DNA of 64,000 nt, taken from NCBI RefSeq assembly GCF_023204875.1, contig NZ_CP096247.1:2232001-2296000 (forward strand), read 5' to 3'. Both the position numbers and the translations under genes were made by a program. Within the stretch, counting starts at the first letter, position 1. Every line of letters begins with the position of its first letter. Origin of the DNA: Prevotella sp. E15-22. GTDB lineage: Bacteria; Bacteroidota; Bacteroidia; Bacteroidales; Bacteroidaceae. Positions 40,208 to 47,173 of the stretch are shown here, piece after piece. The notes beneath the pieces were generated by a model. It had not been told where the DNA came from and ran no database searches. It worked only from the letters and a program-made list of their open reading frames with translations.

Positions 40208-40311
40208 TATTTTTGCATCAGAAAAGAATTTTAATGGTTAAGGTTTATGGTTGATTAATTTAGTTAAGTACGAGAAAGATTCGTTGTGAAACGAGTCTTT
40301 CTCTTTTTTTT
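40208..40311 (+). ncRNA. Candidate small RNA with promoter box and strong terminator
   Basis: TATTTTTG at 40208-40215 is a -7 box; the upstream element is poor. About 55 bases later comes a 14-bp stem (40272-40285 with 40290-40303) closed by a GTGA tetraloop and followed by T8. No ORF lies between. There is no plus-strand gene upstream for the terminator to serve (nearest genes on both sides are minus), so a short independent RNA of about 90 nt is the simplest reading. The function is unknown. Confidence 0.45.
40272..40311 (+). terminator. Strong intrinsic terminator with GNRA loop
   Basis: Fourteen-bp stem GAGAAAGATTCGTT with AACGAGTCTTTCTC (one G-U), loop GTGA, T8 at 40304-40311. Plus-strand orientation only. 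Confidence 0.85.
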
Positions 40312-40328
40312 GTTCCAATTCTAATTCA

Positions 40329-41900
40329 TTATTCCACCACCATCTTATCGATGTCAGGCATCCATGCCACGTCATTGCTCAGGCAGATGCTATTGCGTCC
40401 TTTGCGAAGCTTAACGTTGTATGAAATAGTGGCCGCACGGTTCCAGTCGTGCGAGTGAGTCTGCAGCGTTGTCACCTTTTCGCCATTCACGATCAGGTCC
40501 ATGTCGCGATCCTCTGCACAGAAATAAGTAATGGTGACGCGATGCATGCCAGCCTTCTTCACATAGACATCGTTCCACTGCAACTGGTTATCGCGACCAC
40601 TGCCCAGCCAACAAGCAGCATAGCCTCCTGAGCACTTCTCATTGGCGCTGTACATGCCGGTCTTCGCATTCTGATTATTGCGAAGTTCCTGATAGGTAGG
40701 AATATAAGCCGTCTCAGCCTCATAAACCTTACGCTCCAAGCGCTTCTGACCCTTCACACGGAAAATTCTGGTGCCATGGGCAGGAACCTTCACAGGAATG
40801 GGGTTCATATCATACAGATAGTTGGCCTGAGCAAAACAGTCATAGTACTGCACAGCACCACCAAGTTCGAGGGTGTATGGATCCAGTCTCACCGTCTGAG
40901 CCTCATCGCTGGGGTTATAGATAGCCACGGCACGCTCCTTGCCCTGCAGTTTCTTGATATCCTTCACCAAGATAAAGCACTCACCCTGCTTCTCGGCCAC
41001 ATAAGCCTGCAGGTGCAACTTATCCTGATTCAGTGCAATCAAGTCTTTGTTACACAGCAACTTCAGTGCCTCAGGACGAATATTTCTTGTATCACAGCCA
41101 ATGAGCAAGGGCGAAGCCATGATACACCACATGCCAAAGTGCGTCTCGTCCTCCACCTGCGTCATCGAACGACCCACCTCCAGCATGTCCATATCGTTAT
41201 AGTGACCATCGTGGCAGTAAGCACTCAGGTAGAGGTTCTCAGCCAAAATACCTTTCACACTCCTCCAGGCATCATAGATGTCACCCGTTGTGCGCCATGA
41301 GTCGGCCACATCGGCACCCCATGTGCCAGGGAAGGCCCAGCGACACATATTATATACAATATCCTTCTTACCACAGTTCTTGATGGCATTAGAGATCTTC
41401 GTATACTGCTCGCGCTCATCCAGTCGCATGTGCGCACCACCACAGTAGTCCACCTTGATAAAGTCGAAGTCCCAGTCCATGAAATAGAGTTTGCAGTCCT
41501 GCTCCTCGTGTCCAGCAAAACCCACGCCCAGGCCCCACGCATGCTTACCGCCACTGCCGCAGGTATTGTCGCCAGCATCACTATAGATACCAGCCTTCAG
41601 TCCCAGCATGTGAATATAATCCACCAACGAGCGCATACCGTTTGGAAACAGTTTCGTGTTCAGTCGCAGATGACCGTCGTCACCACGTCCATCCCAGTAG
41701 CCATCGTCGATGTTCACATACAGATAGCCAGCCTCCTGCAAGCCATTCTTGTGCATGGCATCAGCCTGTCCCTTAATCAGTTCCTCGTTGATGTTCAGTG
41801 CAAACGTGTTCCACGAACTCCATCCCATTGTTGGAGTCCTTTGGGCAAAAGCAACCACTGCCAAACAAGTCAGCATTGCCAAAATCATTGTTCTACGCAT
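40329..41900 (-). CDS. GH27 alpha-galactosidase with C-terminal carbohydrate-binding domain
   Basis: A 523-aa secreted enzyme from the ATG at 41900 (MRRTMILAMLTCLAVVAFAQ, signal peptide). The GH27 TIM barrel begins RTPTMGWSSWNTFALNINEE, with LYVNIDDGYWDGRG, the nucleophile aspartate in DFIKVDYCGGAHM, and the acid/base in HYNDMDMLEVG. A beta-sandwich antiparallel domain comes next, and the last ~130 residues (VYEAETAYIPTYQELRNNQN, MHRVTITYFCAEDRDMDLIV) form a CBM35-like module. It would release terminal alpha-galactose from galactomannan or raffinose-type sugars. It stands alone with its own promoter and with no transport genes next to it. Confidence 0.93.
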   Translation of the reverse strand: MRRTMILAMLTCLAVVAFAQRTPTMGWSSWNTFALNINEELIKGQADAMHKNGLQEAGYLYVNIDDGYWDGRGDDGHLRLNTKLFPNGMRSLVDYIHMLGLKAGIYSDAGDNTCGSGGKHAWGLGVGFAGHEEQDCKLYFMDWDFDFIKVDYCGGAHMRLDEREQYTKISNAIKNCGKKDIVYNMCRWAFPGTWGADVADSWRTTGDIYDAWRSVKGILAENLYLSAYCHDGHYNDMDMLEVGRSMTQVEDETHFGMWCIMASPLLIGCDTRNIRPEALKLLCNKDLIALNQDKLHLQAYVAEKQGECFILVKDIKKLQGKERAVAIYNPSDEAQTVRLDPYTLELGGAVQYYDCFAQANYLYDMNPIPVKVPAHGTRIFRVKGQKRLERKVYEAETAYIPTYQELRNNQNAKTGMYSANEKCSGGYAACWLGSGRDNQLQWNDVYVKKAGMHRVTITYFCAEDRDMDLIVNGEKVTTLQTHSHDWNRAATISYNVKLRKGRNSICLSNDVAWMPDIDKMVVE

Positions 41901-41957
41901 AGCGATAATCAATTAAAAGGTTATAATTTGTCGATTTATAGTTTTCAGACTTGCGCG

Positions 41958-41989
41958 CAAAGGTAAAGAGAAAAACCGAAAGAGCCAAA
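41958..41989 (-). promoter_or_regulatory. Promoter of the GH27 gene
   Basis: Minus-strand TTTG (41989-41986), 20 bases, TACCTTTG (41965-41958), about 57 bases before the ATG. Confidence 0.7.
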
Positions 41990-42012
41990 TAATTCAGGAA
42001 AAATATTTCACA

Positions 42013-42147
42013 TCACCACCCTGGTGGCAGGACGATGTTCTCTATGCCATGAGCGGCCTTGAAGAGGGGAGAGATCTGTTCGTTGGTGAAACCAGCTATG
42101 CCACAGCCGATGCGAGTGACGAGGAAGGAAAGAAAGAAACGATCATA
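42013..42147 (-). pseudogene. 3' remnant of a macro-domain-like/phage-associated gene
   Basis: The minus strand has 44 open codons ending at TGA 42015-42013: FLSFLVTRIGCGIAGFTNEQ, then ISPLFKAAHG and IENIVLPPGW. There is no start codon; a TAA lies just upstream at 42150. The xVTRIGCGIAGF...I.PLF...NIVLP pattern is the conserved C-terminus of a family of small cytoplasmic proteins of Bacteroidetes and phages (A1S_2505/macro-like, from memory). So this is the tail of a gene whose 5' part has been lost. Nothing suggests it is expressed. Confidence 0.7.
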
Positions 42148-42198
42148 TTATATATAATAAGGTATAGGGAGGCCTGAAATGTTTCAAAGTGTTAAATA

Positions 42199-42279
42199 TA
42201 TCGTTTTTCGATAAACTTTTATTGTTTTTCCTTGCACGATATCGAAAAAAGATATACTTTTGCATATCGAAAATCGATA
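42199..42279 (+). promoter_or_regulatory. Promoter with three operator palindromes (DUF2975-XRE unit)
   Basis: CTTG at 42231-42234, 20 bases, TACTTTTG at 42255-42262 is the promoter. Three copies of TATCG-N5-CGATA surround it: 42199-42213 (perfect), 42240-42254 (one mismatch, in the spacer between the boxes), and 42265-42279 (perfect, at the transcription start). A repressor dimer bound to these would cover the promoter. The XRE protein encoded 500 bases downstream is the obvious candidate. Confidence 0.75.
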
Positions 42280-42306
42280 AATCTATAAATTAAAACAATA
42301 AAAACG

Positions 42307-42768
42307 ATGAAAAAGAAACTCAATTTTCTCTGCATTATGCTGCTGGTACTGATGATTGTAAGCGCCGTGTTGGCAGTTATGGCAGGAGCTAGCGACTTCA
42401 GACAAGGTTGGGAAGATGGTGCTGAGACCCCAGAAACCACAGCTTTTGATATTGTCAGAGCCTTGATTATTCTTGGTGGCGCAGTAGTGTATCTCTACGC
42501 TTTCGCCTGCTTCGTACGCTTCATCCTCTGCGTTAATCATGGCGAGGTGTTCACCTGGACCAATGTCGATTTGCTGCGAACGGTGGGCCGATGCATCGTT
42601 TTCACAACAATCGTAACGTTTTCTTCCATGTCGTTCGACCTGGGCAACCTGCTGGATGTGTGGTCTGACGCCTTCGGAATCATTGCTGAAGGTATCTTCA
42701 TTCTGATTATGGCCGAGGCTTTTTCTATCGGTCTGAAGTTGAAAGAAGAACAGGATCTAACGATTTAA
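42307..42768 (+). CDS. DUF2975 membrane protein
   Basis: A 153-aa protein with four hydrophobic helices: LNFLCIMLLVLMIVSAVLAV, IVRALIILGGAVVYLYAFAC, CIVFTTIVTFSSMSFDLGNL, and GIIAEGIFILIMAEAFSIGL. The C-terminus LKEEQDLTI is the conserved DUF2975 ending. Family members are regularly encoded with a small XRE regulator of the YozG type, as here. The function is unknown; a membrane partner or target of the regulator is plausible. The gene ends 6 bases before the regulator's ATG. Confidence 0.88.
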   Translation: MKKKLNFLCIMLLVLMIVSAVLAVMAGASDFRQGWEDGAETPETTAFDIVRALIILGGAVVYLYAFACFVRFILCVNHGEVFTWTNVDLLRTVGRCIVFTTIVTFSSMSFDLGNLLDVWSDAFGIIAEGIFILIMAEAFSIGLKLKEEQDLTI

Positions 42769-42774
42769 GTGCCT

Positions 42775-42984
42775 ATGGGAAAGATTATTGTAAACCTGGA
42801 CGTGGAGATGGCCAAGCGCAAAATGTCGCTGAGCGAGTTAGCCGAGCGTGTGGGACTCACACTGGCCAATCTGTCGATCCTTAAGACGGGCAAAGCCAAG
42901 GCCATACGCTTCAGCACACTTGAGACCATCTGTCACGAGTTGGGTTGTCAGCCTGGCGACATCTTGGAATATCGCGAAGAATAA
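42775..42984 (+). CDS. Small XRE/Cro-type helix-turn-helix regulator
   Basis: A 69-aa protein starting MGKIIVNLDVEMAKRKMSLSE. The helix-turn-helix is SELAERVGLTLANLSILKTG with KAKAIRFSTLETICHELGCQ, ending in PGDILEYREE, as in the YozG-like group. A GTG two codons upstream is in frame but the ATG fits better. It probably binds the TATCG-N5-CGATA operators ahead of the upstream DUF2975 gene and represses its own operon (inference). Confidence 0.92.
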   Translation: MGKIIVNLDVEMAKRKMSLSELAERVGLTLANLSILKTGKAKAIRFSTLETICHELGCQPGDILEYREE

Positions 42985-43009
42985 ACTGATTATCAACAAC
43001 TTAAAATCA

Positions 43010-43081
43010 ATGATTATGATTACCATTATTTGCACCGCCTCCATATTTTGCTGTGCCATACTGATGTCTTCAATCTTTTAA
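43010..43081 (+). CDS. 23-residue hydrophobic peptide coupled to the BASS transporter
   Basis: ATG at 43010 gives MIMITIICTASIFCCAILMS then SIF and TAA. The TAA shares its final A with the ATG of the following transporter (TAATG), a classic translation-coupling overlap. It is almost fully hydrophobic. It may be a real membrane peptide or a leader that sets translation of the transporter. No family is recognisable in so short a sequence. Confidence 0.4.
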   Translation: MIMITIICTASIFCCAILMSSIF

Positions 43082-44037
43082 TGAACATAAAAGAATTCCT
43101 ATCAATGAAGCGCATTTGTGATTTCATAGCCCGATGGATGGGAGCGATGGTGGTGCTGGTGGCTGCACTGGCACTGATGATGCCAACATCGCTCTCGTGG
43201 ATTGGCACCTGGGCCATCAACCCCATGCTAGGCGTCATCATGTTTGGCATGGGACTGACACTCTCGCCGCAGGACTTCAAGATTGTGTTGAGCAGACCCA
43301 AGGACATATTGATTGGTTGCCTCACGCAGTTCACCGTGATGCCCCTGCTGGCCTTAGGACTGACGTGGGCCTTCTCACTGCCCGAGGAACTGGCCATCGG
43401 CGTGATACTCGTGGGTTGCTGTCCTGGTGGCACGGCATCAAACGTCATCACCTATCTGGCCAAGGGCGACCTGGCCCTCTCTGTTGGTATGACGGCCGCC
43501 TCTACCCTGCTGGCCCCACTGCTCACACCCTTGCTGGTATGGGCACTGGCTGGCACCATGGTCGACGTTAATGCACTGGGCATGCTGATGAGCATCGTCT
43601 ATGTGGTCATCGCGCCCATCGTTGGCGGACTGCTCTGCCAGCGATTCATCCCCAAGGCGACCAAGCGCGTGATGCCCTATCTGCCTGCCTTCTCGTCAGT
43701 GGTGATAGCACTGGTGGTGGGCATCATCGTGGCACATAATGCCGACCGACTGCTGACAGCTGGTCTGCTGGTGATGGCCGTCGTCGTGGTTCACAACCTC
43801 CTGGGACTGGCCTTCGGCTTCACCGTTGGGCGCCTGCTTCATCTTCAGAAGCCCAAGTGCGTGGCGCTCAGCATCGAGGTGGGCATGCAAAACAGCGGCC
43901 TGGCCTCATCGCTGGCCGTACTGCATTTCGCTGCCTATCCACTGGCCACCATCCCTGGTGCCGTCTTCAGCGTTTGGCATAACATCAGTGGCGCCCTTGT
44001 GGCTAAGCTGTATTCACTGAAAAAGGAGGATAAATAA
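43081..44037 (+). CDS. Bile acid:sodium symporter (BASS) family transporter
   Basis: A 318-aa membrane protein with about ten helices, from the ATG at 43081 (MNIKEFLSMKRICDFIARWM). Family blocks: MLGVIMFGMGLTLSPQDFKI, CLTQFTVMPLLALGLTWAF, VGCCPGGTASNVITYLAKGD (sodium-site region), and ALSIEVGMQNSGLASSLA. Bacterial members carry bile acids, pantoate or other organic anions with sodium; the substrate is not set by the sequence. It follows the XRE gene by 96 bases and is likely in the same transcript. A strong terminator follows. Confidence 0.92.
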   Translation: MNIKEFLSMKRICDFIARWMGAMVVLVAALALMMPTSLSWIGTWAINPMLGVIMFGMGLTLSPQDFKIVLSRPKDILIGCLTQFTVMPLLALGLTWAFSLPEELAIGVILVGCCPGGTASNVITYLAKGDLALSVGMTAASTLLAPLLTPLLVWALAGTMVDVNALGMLMSIVYVVIAPIVGGLLCQRFIPKATKRVMPYLPAFSSVVIALVVGIIVAHNADRLLTAGLLVMAVVVVHNLLGLAFGFTVGRLLHLQKPKCVALSIEVGMQNSGLASSLAVLHFAAYPLATIPGAVFSVWHNISGALVAKLYSLKKEDK

Positions 44038-44052
44038 AGTTAGATTCCAACC

Positions 44053-44088
44053 AAAAGGTGCCGAGCAACAATTGCTCGGCACCTTTTG
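44053..44088. terminator. Bidirectional terminator after the BASS gene
   Basis: Perfect 16-bp stem AAAAGGTGCCGAGCAA / TTGCTCGGCACCTTTT (44053-44068 with 44072-44087), loop of three. It also lies just past the stop of the convergent zinc-ribbon gene. Confidence 0.9.
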
Positions 44089-44092
44089 TCAT

Positions 44093-45931
44093 TTATTGCA
44101 ATAAATATTTCTCTCCATTCCATTTATAGAGCCATGCATCATCGCATAACACCAAAGGAATTTCGCCCTCTTCTGGCTTTACAAAGGCAAATTTTGTAGC
44201 CACCAGTCCTAACTCCTCATGACCAAGAGGGAAACACCAATAAGAACCTGTCATATCCTTCAGTAGCATTTTCTTGCCCCAGTCGAGGACATGACTATTG
44301 TCGTGATAGAACACCACCTCGTCCTTCACGCCATCAATATCTATATCAATATGTATAGTCTTTTCCTCCATCTCTTCACTTGAACCAAACACCTTGTCGA
44401 CAGTTATAGTAGAAAGAATCGTGCCGACTTCAGGAGCAATGCGTTCAGCCAATTTCACCTCGTGATTTACGTAAATATACCTATCCTTTCGCAAGCCAAT
44501 ATCTCGTCTGAAAGATGTTTTTCCTTCCCAGTTTTCCACCATGATATTAGGGTTCATGATTGCGTCCTCGAAGCCCAGGGCTTTTTTAAACTCCTGCGCT
44601 TCTTTATCAAAGTACACGATATATGGAGGCTCTACGGAATTTCCACCACCCCATTCAAACACCAAAGCTTCGCGTTCACCATCATCATCATAGTCAGCCT
44701 GATTCAGAATTACCACCTGTGCGCCAGATATTCCAGTACTTCTCTTCTCGCCATCCATCACAGCATAAAGATACATAGACTCATCGTCCTGCTCAACTTC
44801 GAAACTGAACCCAGTAAACTCTTTCTGATCCTCTACATCGTCGATATTGGCAGACGACTGACTACCTGAAACATTCTGGTCAAAGGTGATCAAATGAAAT
44901 TTGTCTATCTCAGGGAAGTAATAAGAAACCTCCTGAATATACGACTGAGAAGTAGGAATAGATTCGAACAAGTATGTCAAATTGATGCTCTTATTCTTAG
45001 CTTCCTGAGAAATCTTTCTGGTGTCGAGCGTATAGTTTTCCGCCATCGATGAACTATAATACAAGTTAGGATAGCCATCATCGTAGGATATCTCAAGCGG
45101 TTCAGCATCTTCGTTTTGATTTGCCTGAATAGAAATACGTTTGGTTCGTGGATTAATCAAAACACCATCATACAGGACAGCCACGTCGAGCCACTCACCC
45201 TCCATTTCACTCAATACTGATATAAAGCAAAGGTTCTTAAATATATCGTCTGTTTGTAGTCCATAGAAAGCAGTACGCCATTTGTAGTTATTCATTTCTT
45301 GTAGAAGCTCTGGTGTAATGGGTTCTGGCTTAATCTCTCTGCAATAATGCTTTTGTATATAGCAATCTACAGGTTGCAAATAATCCTCAGACACTGTGAC
45401 CTTATACCAATCACCTTCTTCACTGACAACGGGCAATATTCGGTTTCGACTAAGTACATAATTAAAAGAAGAAAAGCCTCGTTTATCTGCCGTATCACTC
45501 CACTTGAAATACTGAACGACAGCATCTGTTTCCAGGTTCTCATCCATAATCTGCAATTGGGGACTTAAAGTATTCGCCTCCTTGAACAAAGGAACATTAT
45601 CGTTCAGAACAACCACGAATTTCTCCCATGCCGGCTTTTGTACTGGCAAGAGCCCGTTACCCTTTTTATCGGAGCCCAAAAACATTATTGCGCAAATGAT
45701 GATAGGTACCAAGATAGCCACTGCACCAACAGGCAACACCCATGCCTTGTTCTTCGAGAACCAAGATGTCTTATCAACCTCTATGGCAGGTACGGCAGGA
45801 GTCACAACCTGATTCTCAACAACAGGCGATTCCATTGGTTGGGCAGGAGACACATCCACTTTTGTGCCACATTCTGTACAGAAATGTGCATCATCATCTA
45901 ATTGTGCACCACAATTTCTACATGTTCTCAT
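44093..45931 (-). CDS. Zinc-ribbon, single-pass membrane protein of unknown function
   Basis: A 612-aa protein. The N-terminus is a double-CxxC zinc ribbon (MRTCRNCGAQ, then HFCTECGTK; Cys 4, 7, 18, 21). A short linker follows, then one transmembrane helix at ~68-92 (AWVLPVGAVAILVPIIICAI), and a long extracytoplasmic part. In that part, residues ~105-205 look SH3-like (WYKVTVSEDYLQPVDCYIQK). The rest has repeated acidic beta-strands with Asp-rich turns (QADYDDDGEREALVFEWGGG; DIDIDGVKDEVVFYH) that resemble calcium-binding repeats. I recognise no family beyond the ribbon. It has its own promoter at 46010-46041. Confidence 0.72.
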   Translation of the reverse strand: MRTCRNCGAQLDDDAHFCTECGTKVDVSPAQPMESPVVENQVVTPAVPAIEVDKTSWFSKNKAWVLPVGAVAILVPIIICAIMFLGSDKKGNGLLPVQKPAWEKFVVVLNDNVPLFKEANTLSPQLQIMDENLETDAVVQYFKWSDTADKRGFSSFNYVLSRNRILPVVSEEGDWYKVTVSEDYLQPVDCYIQKHYCREIKPEPITPELLQEMNNYKWRTAFYGLQTDDIFKNLCFISVLSEMEGEWLDVAVLYDGVLINPRTKRISIQANQNEDAEPLEISYDDGYPNLYYSSSMAENYTLDTRKISQEAKNKSINLTYLFESIPTSQSYIQEVSYYFPEIDKFHLITFDQNVSGSQSSANIDDVEDQKEFTGFSFEVEQDDESMYLYAVMDGEKRSTGISGAQVVILNQADYDDDGEREALVFEWGGGNSVEPPYIVYFDKEAQEFKKALGFEDAIMNPNIMVENWEGKTSFRRDIGLRKDRYIYVNHEVKLAERIAPEVGTILSTITVDKVFGSSEEMEEKTIHIDIDIDGVKDEVVFYHDNSHVLDWGKKMLLKDMTGSYWCFPLGHEELGLVATKFAFVKPEEGEIPLVLCDDAWLYKWNGEKYLLQ

Positions 45932-46009
45932 ACTCTATAAAACGTTATAAATCAAAAATCTGTTTGTCGCTAAATGGTTGTTATATATGCACAAGCAACT
46001 AAGACATTG

Positions 46010-46041
46010 CAAATATAGATAAACTATTTTAAACAGCCAAA
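46010..46041 (-). promoter_or_regulatory. Promoter of the zinc-ribbon gene
   Basis: Minus-strand TTTG (46041-46038), 20 bases, TATATTTG (46017-46010). Leader of about 75 bases to the ATG at 45931. Confidence 0.7.
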
Positions 46042-46103
46042 TAAATTATGATAAAATTCTATATATCAGCACTTTGCAATCATCCTTATCTATTTTACCA
46101 TAC

Positions 46104-46298
46104 TACCCAGGCTTGGTATCATGACTACCAACATTTGGTATCATGACTACCACCATTTGGTAGCGTGACTACCAACCTTTGGTAGCCTGGCTACCAAGGC
46201 TTGGTAGTGTGGCTACCAACGCTTGGTACGGAGGCTACCAAGCGTTGGTACTGAGAGTACCAGAGGGGTTGGTACTGAAAATACCAAGGGGGTTGGTA
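46104..46298. repeat. Intergenic 22-bp palindromic repeat array (TACCAA-N3-TTGGTA)
   Basis: Nine units start at 46104, 46126, 46148, 46170, 46192, 46214, 46236, 46258 and 46282. The first seven are exactly 22 bases apart; the last two have a 5-base centre and a 24-base period. The palindrome arms are conserved while the 3-base centre and 7-base spacer vary, and variable positions often repeat between neighbours (for example GGC and GCG centres). The array lies between the divergent zinc-ribbon and SDR promoters and matches the array inside rsmF. Confidence 0.92.
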
Positions 46299-46352
46299 CT
46301 GAAAACGAATACTGTTTTTGTCTGTCGAGTTGCCATTTTGGGCCTAATTCCT

Positions 46353-46383
46353 TTTGCATTTTACTCACTTTTTCATACCTTTG
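46353..46383 (+). promoter_or_regulatory. Promoter of the second SDR gene
   Basis: TTTG at 46353-46356, 19 bases, TACCTTTG at 46376-46383. The ATG at 46389 is five bases past the box, so the message should be leaderless or nearly so. Confidence 0.72.
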
Positions 46384-46388
46384 CAGAG

Positions 46389-47114
46389 ATGGAAAAGAGA
46401 GCAATTATCGTAGGGGCCAGCTCGGGCATTGGCAGGGAAGTGGCTCTATTGTTGCTGGCCGAAGGCTGGCATATAGGTGTAGCGGCCCGCAGAGAGGAGT
46501 CGCTCATGGAACTGAAAGCCGTGGCACCAGAGCATGTGGAGGTGAAGACCATCGACGTGACAAAGGTGGATGCGGGTGAACGACTGCTGGCTTTGATAGA
46601 GCAACTGGGCGGCATGGACCTGTATTTCCACGCATCAGGAATCGGTAAGCAGAACCGCATGCTGACAGAAGACATCGAACTGAGCACCATGGACACTAAT
46701 GCCGTGGGCTTCACAAGAATGATTGGCACGGCCTATCGCTATTTCGCCAATCGGGGCGAGGGGCATATTGCTGCCATCACTTCGATAGCAGGCACCAAGG
46801 GGTTAGGTCCTGCGCCTGCCTATTCTGCCACCAAGGCCATGCAAAGCACTTATCTGCAGGCACTGGAGCAGCAGTCACGTCAGCGCAGACTCAATATCAG
46901 GTTTACAGATATCCGTCCTGGATTCGTGAAGACGGCCCTGCTGAACGATAACTTCCCCTACCCCATGCTGATGAGACCTGAGGCGGTGGCACGCGATATT
47001 GTGAGGAGTATTCATTGTGGCCGCCACGTGCGAATCGTCGACTGGCGCTATCGGGTGCTGACCTTCGTATGGCGACTGATTCCCAACTGGCTGTGGCGAA
47101 GATTCAAGATATAA
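46389..47114 (+). CDS. Short-chain dehydrogenase/reductase (SDR)
   Basis: A 241-aa classical SDR from the ATG at 46389. Cofactor motif IIVGASSGIGREVALLLL, NAG-equivalent FHASGIGKQNR, catalytic Ser in ITSIAGTKGLG and YxxxK in PAYSATKAMQSTYL. The C-terminus (WRYRVLTFVWRLIPNWLWRR) is hydrophobic and basic, which could attach it to the membrane. The longer open frame upstream only translates the palindromic repeat array and should be ignored. The substrate is unknown. A strong terminator follows. Confidence 0.9.
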   Translation: MEKRAIIVGASSGIGREVALLLLAEGWHIGVAARREESLMELKAVAPEHVEVKTIDVTKVDAGERLLALIEQLGGMDLYFHASGIGKQNRMLTEDIELSTMDTNAVGFTRMIGTAYRYFANRGEGHIAAITSIAGTKGLGPAPAYSATKAMQSTYLQALEQQSRQRRLNIRFTDIRPGFVKTALLNDNFPYPMLMRPEAVARDIVRSIHCGRHVRIVDWRYRVLTFVWRLIPNWLWRRFKI

Positions 47115-47115
47115 C

Positions 47116-47153
47116 AAAAATCCTCTCGTCCGTTTTGGACGAGAGGATTTTTT
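47116..47153. terminator. Bidirectional terminator between SDR and carboxylesterase
   Basis: Stem AAAAATCCTCTCGTCC / GGACGAGAGGATTTTT with a five-base loop. T-run on the plus side, A-run on the other, so it can serve both convergent genes. Confidence 0.9.
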
Positions 47154-47173
47154 ATGTGTATCTTCAAATGTGA

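Noticed and set aside
46104..46298. CRISPR array
   Set aside because: The repeat unit is a 15-bp palindrome with 7-bp gaps; spacers are far too short, no cas genes are near, and the same repeat lies inside a coding region.
46179..46388. N-terminal extension of the SDR gene
   Set aside because: It only translates the palindromic array and the promoter; the ATG at 46389 starts the cofactor motif.
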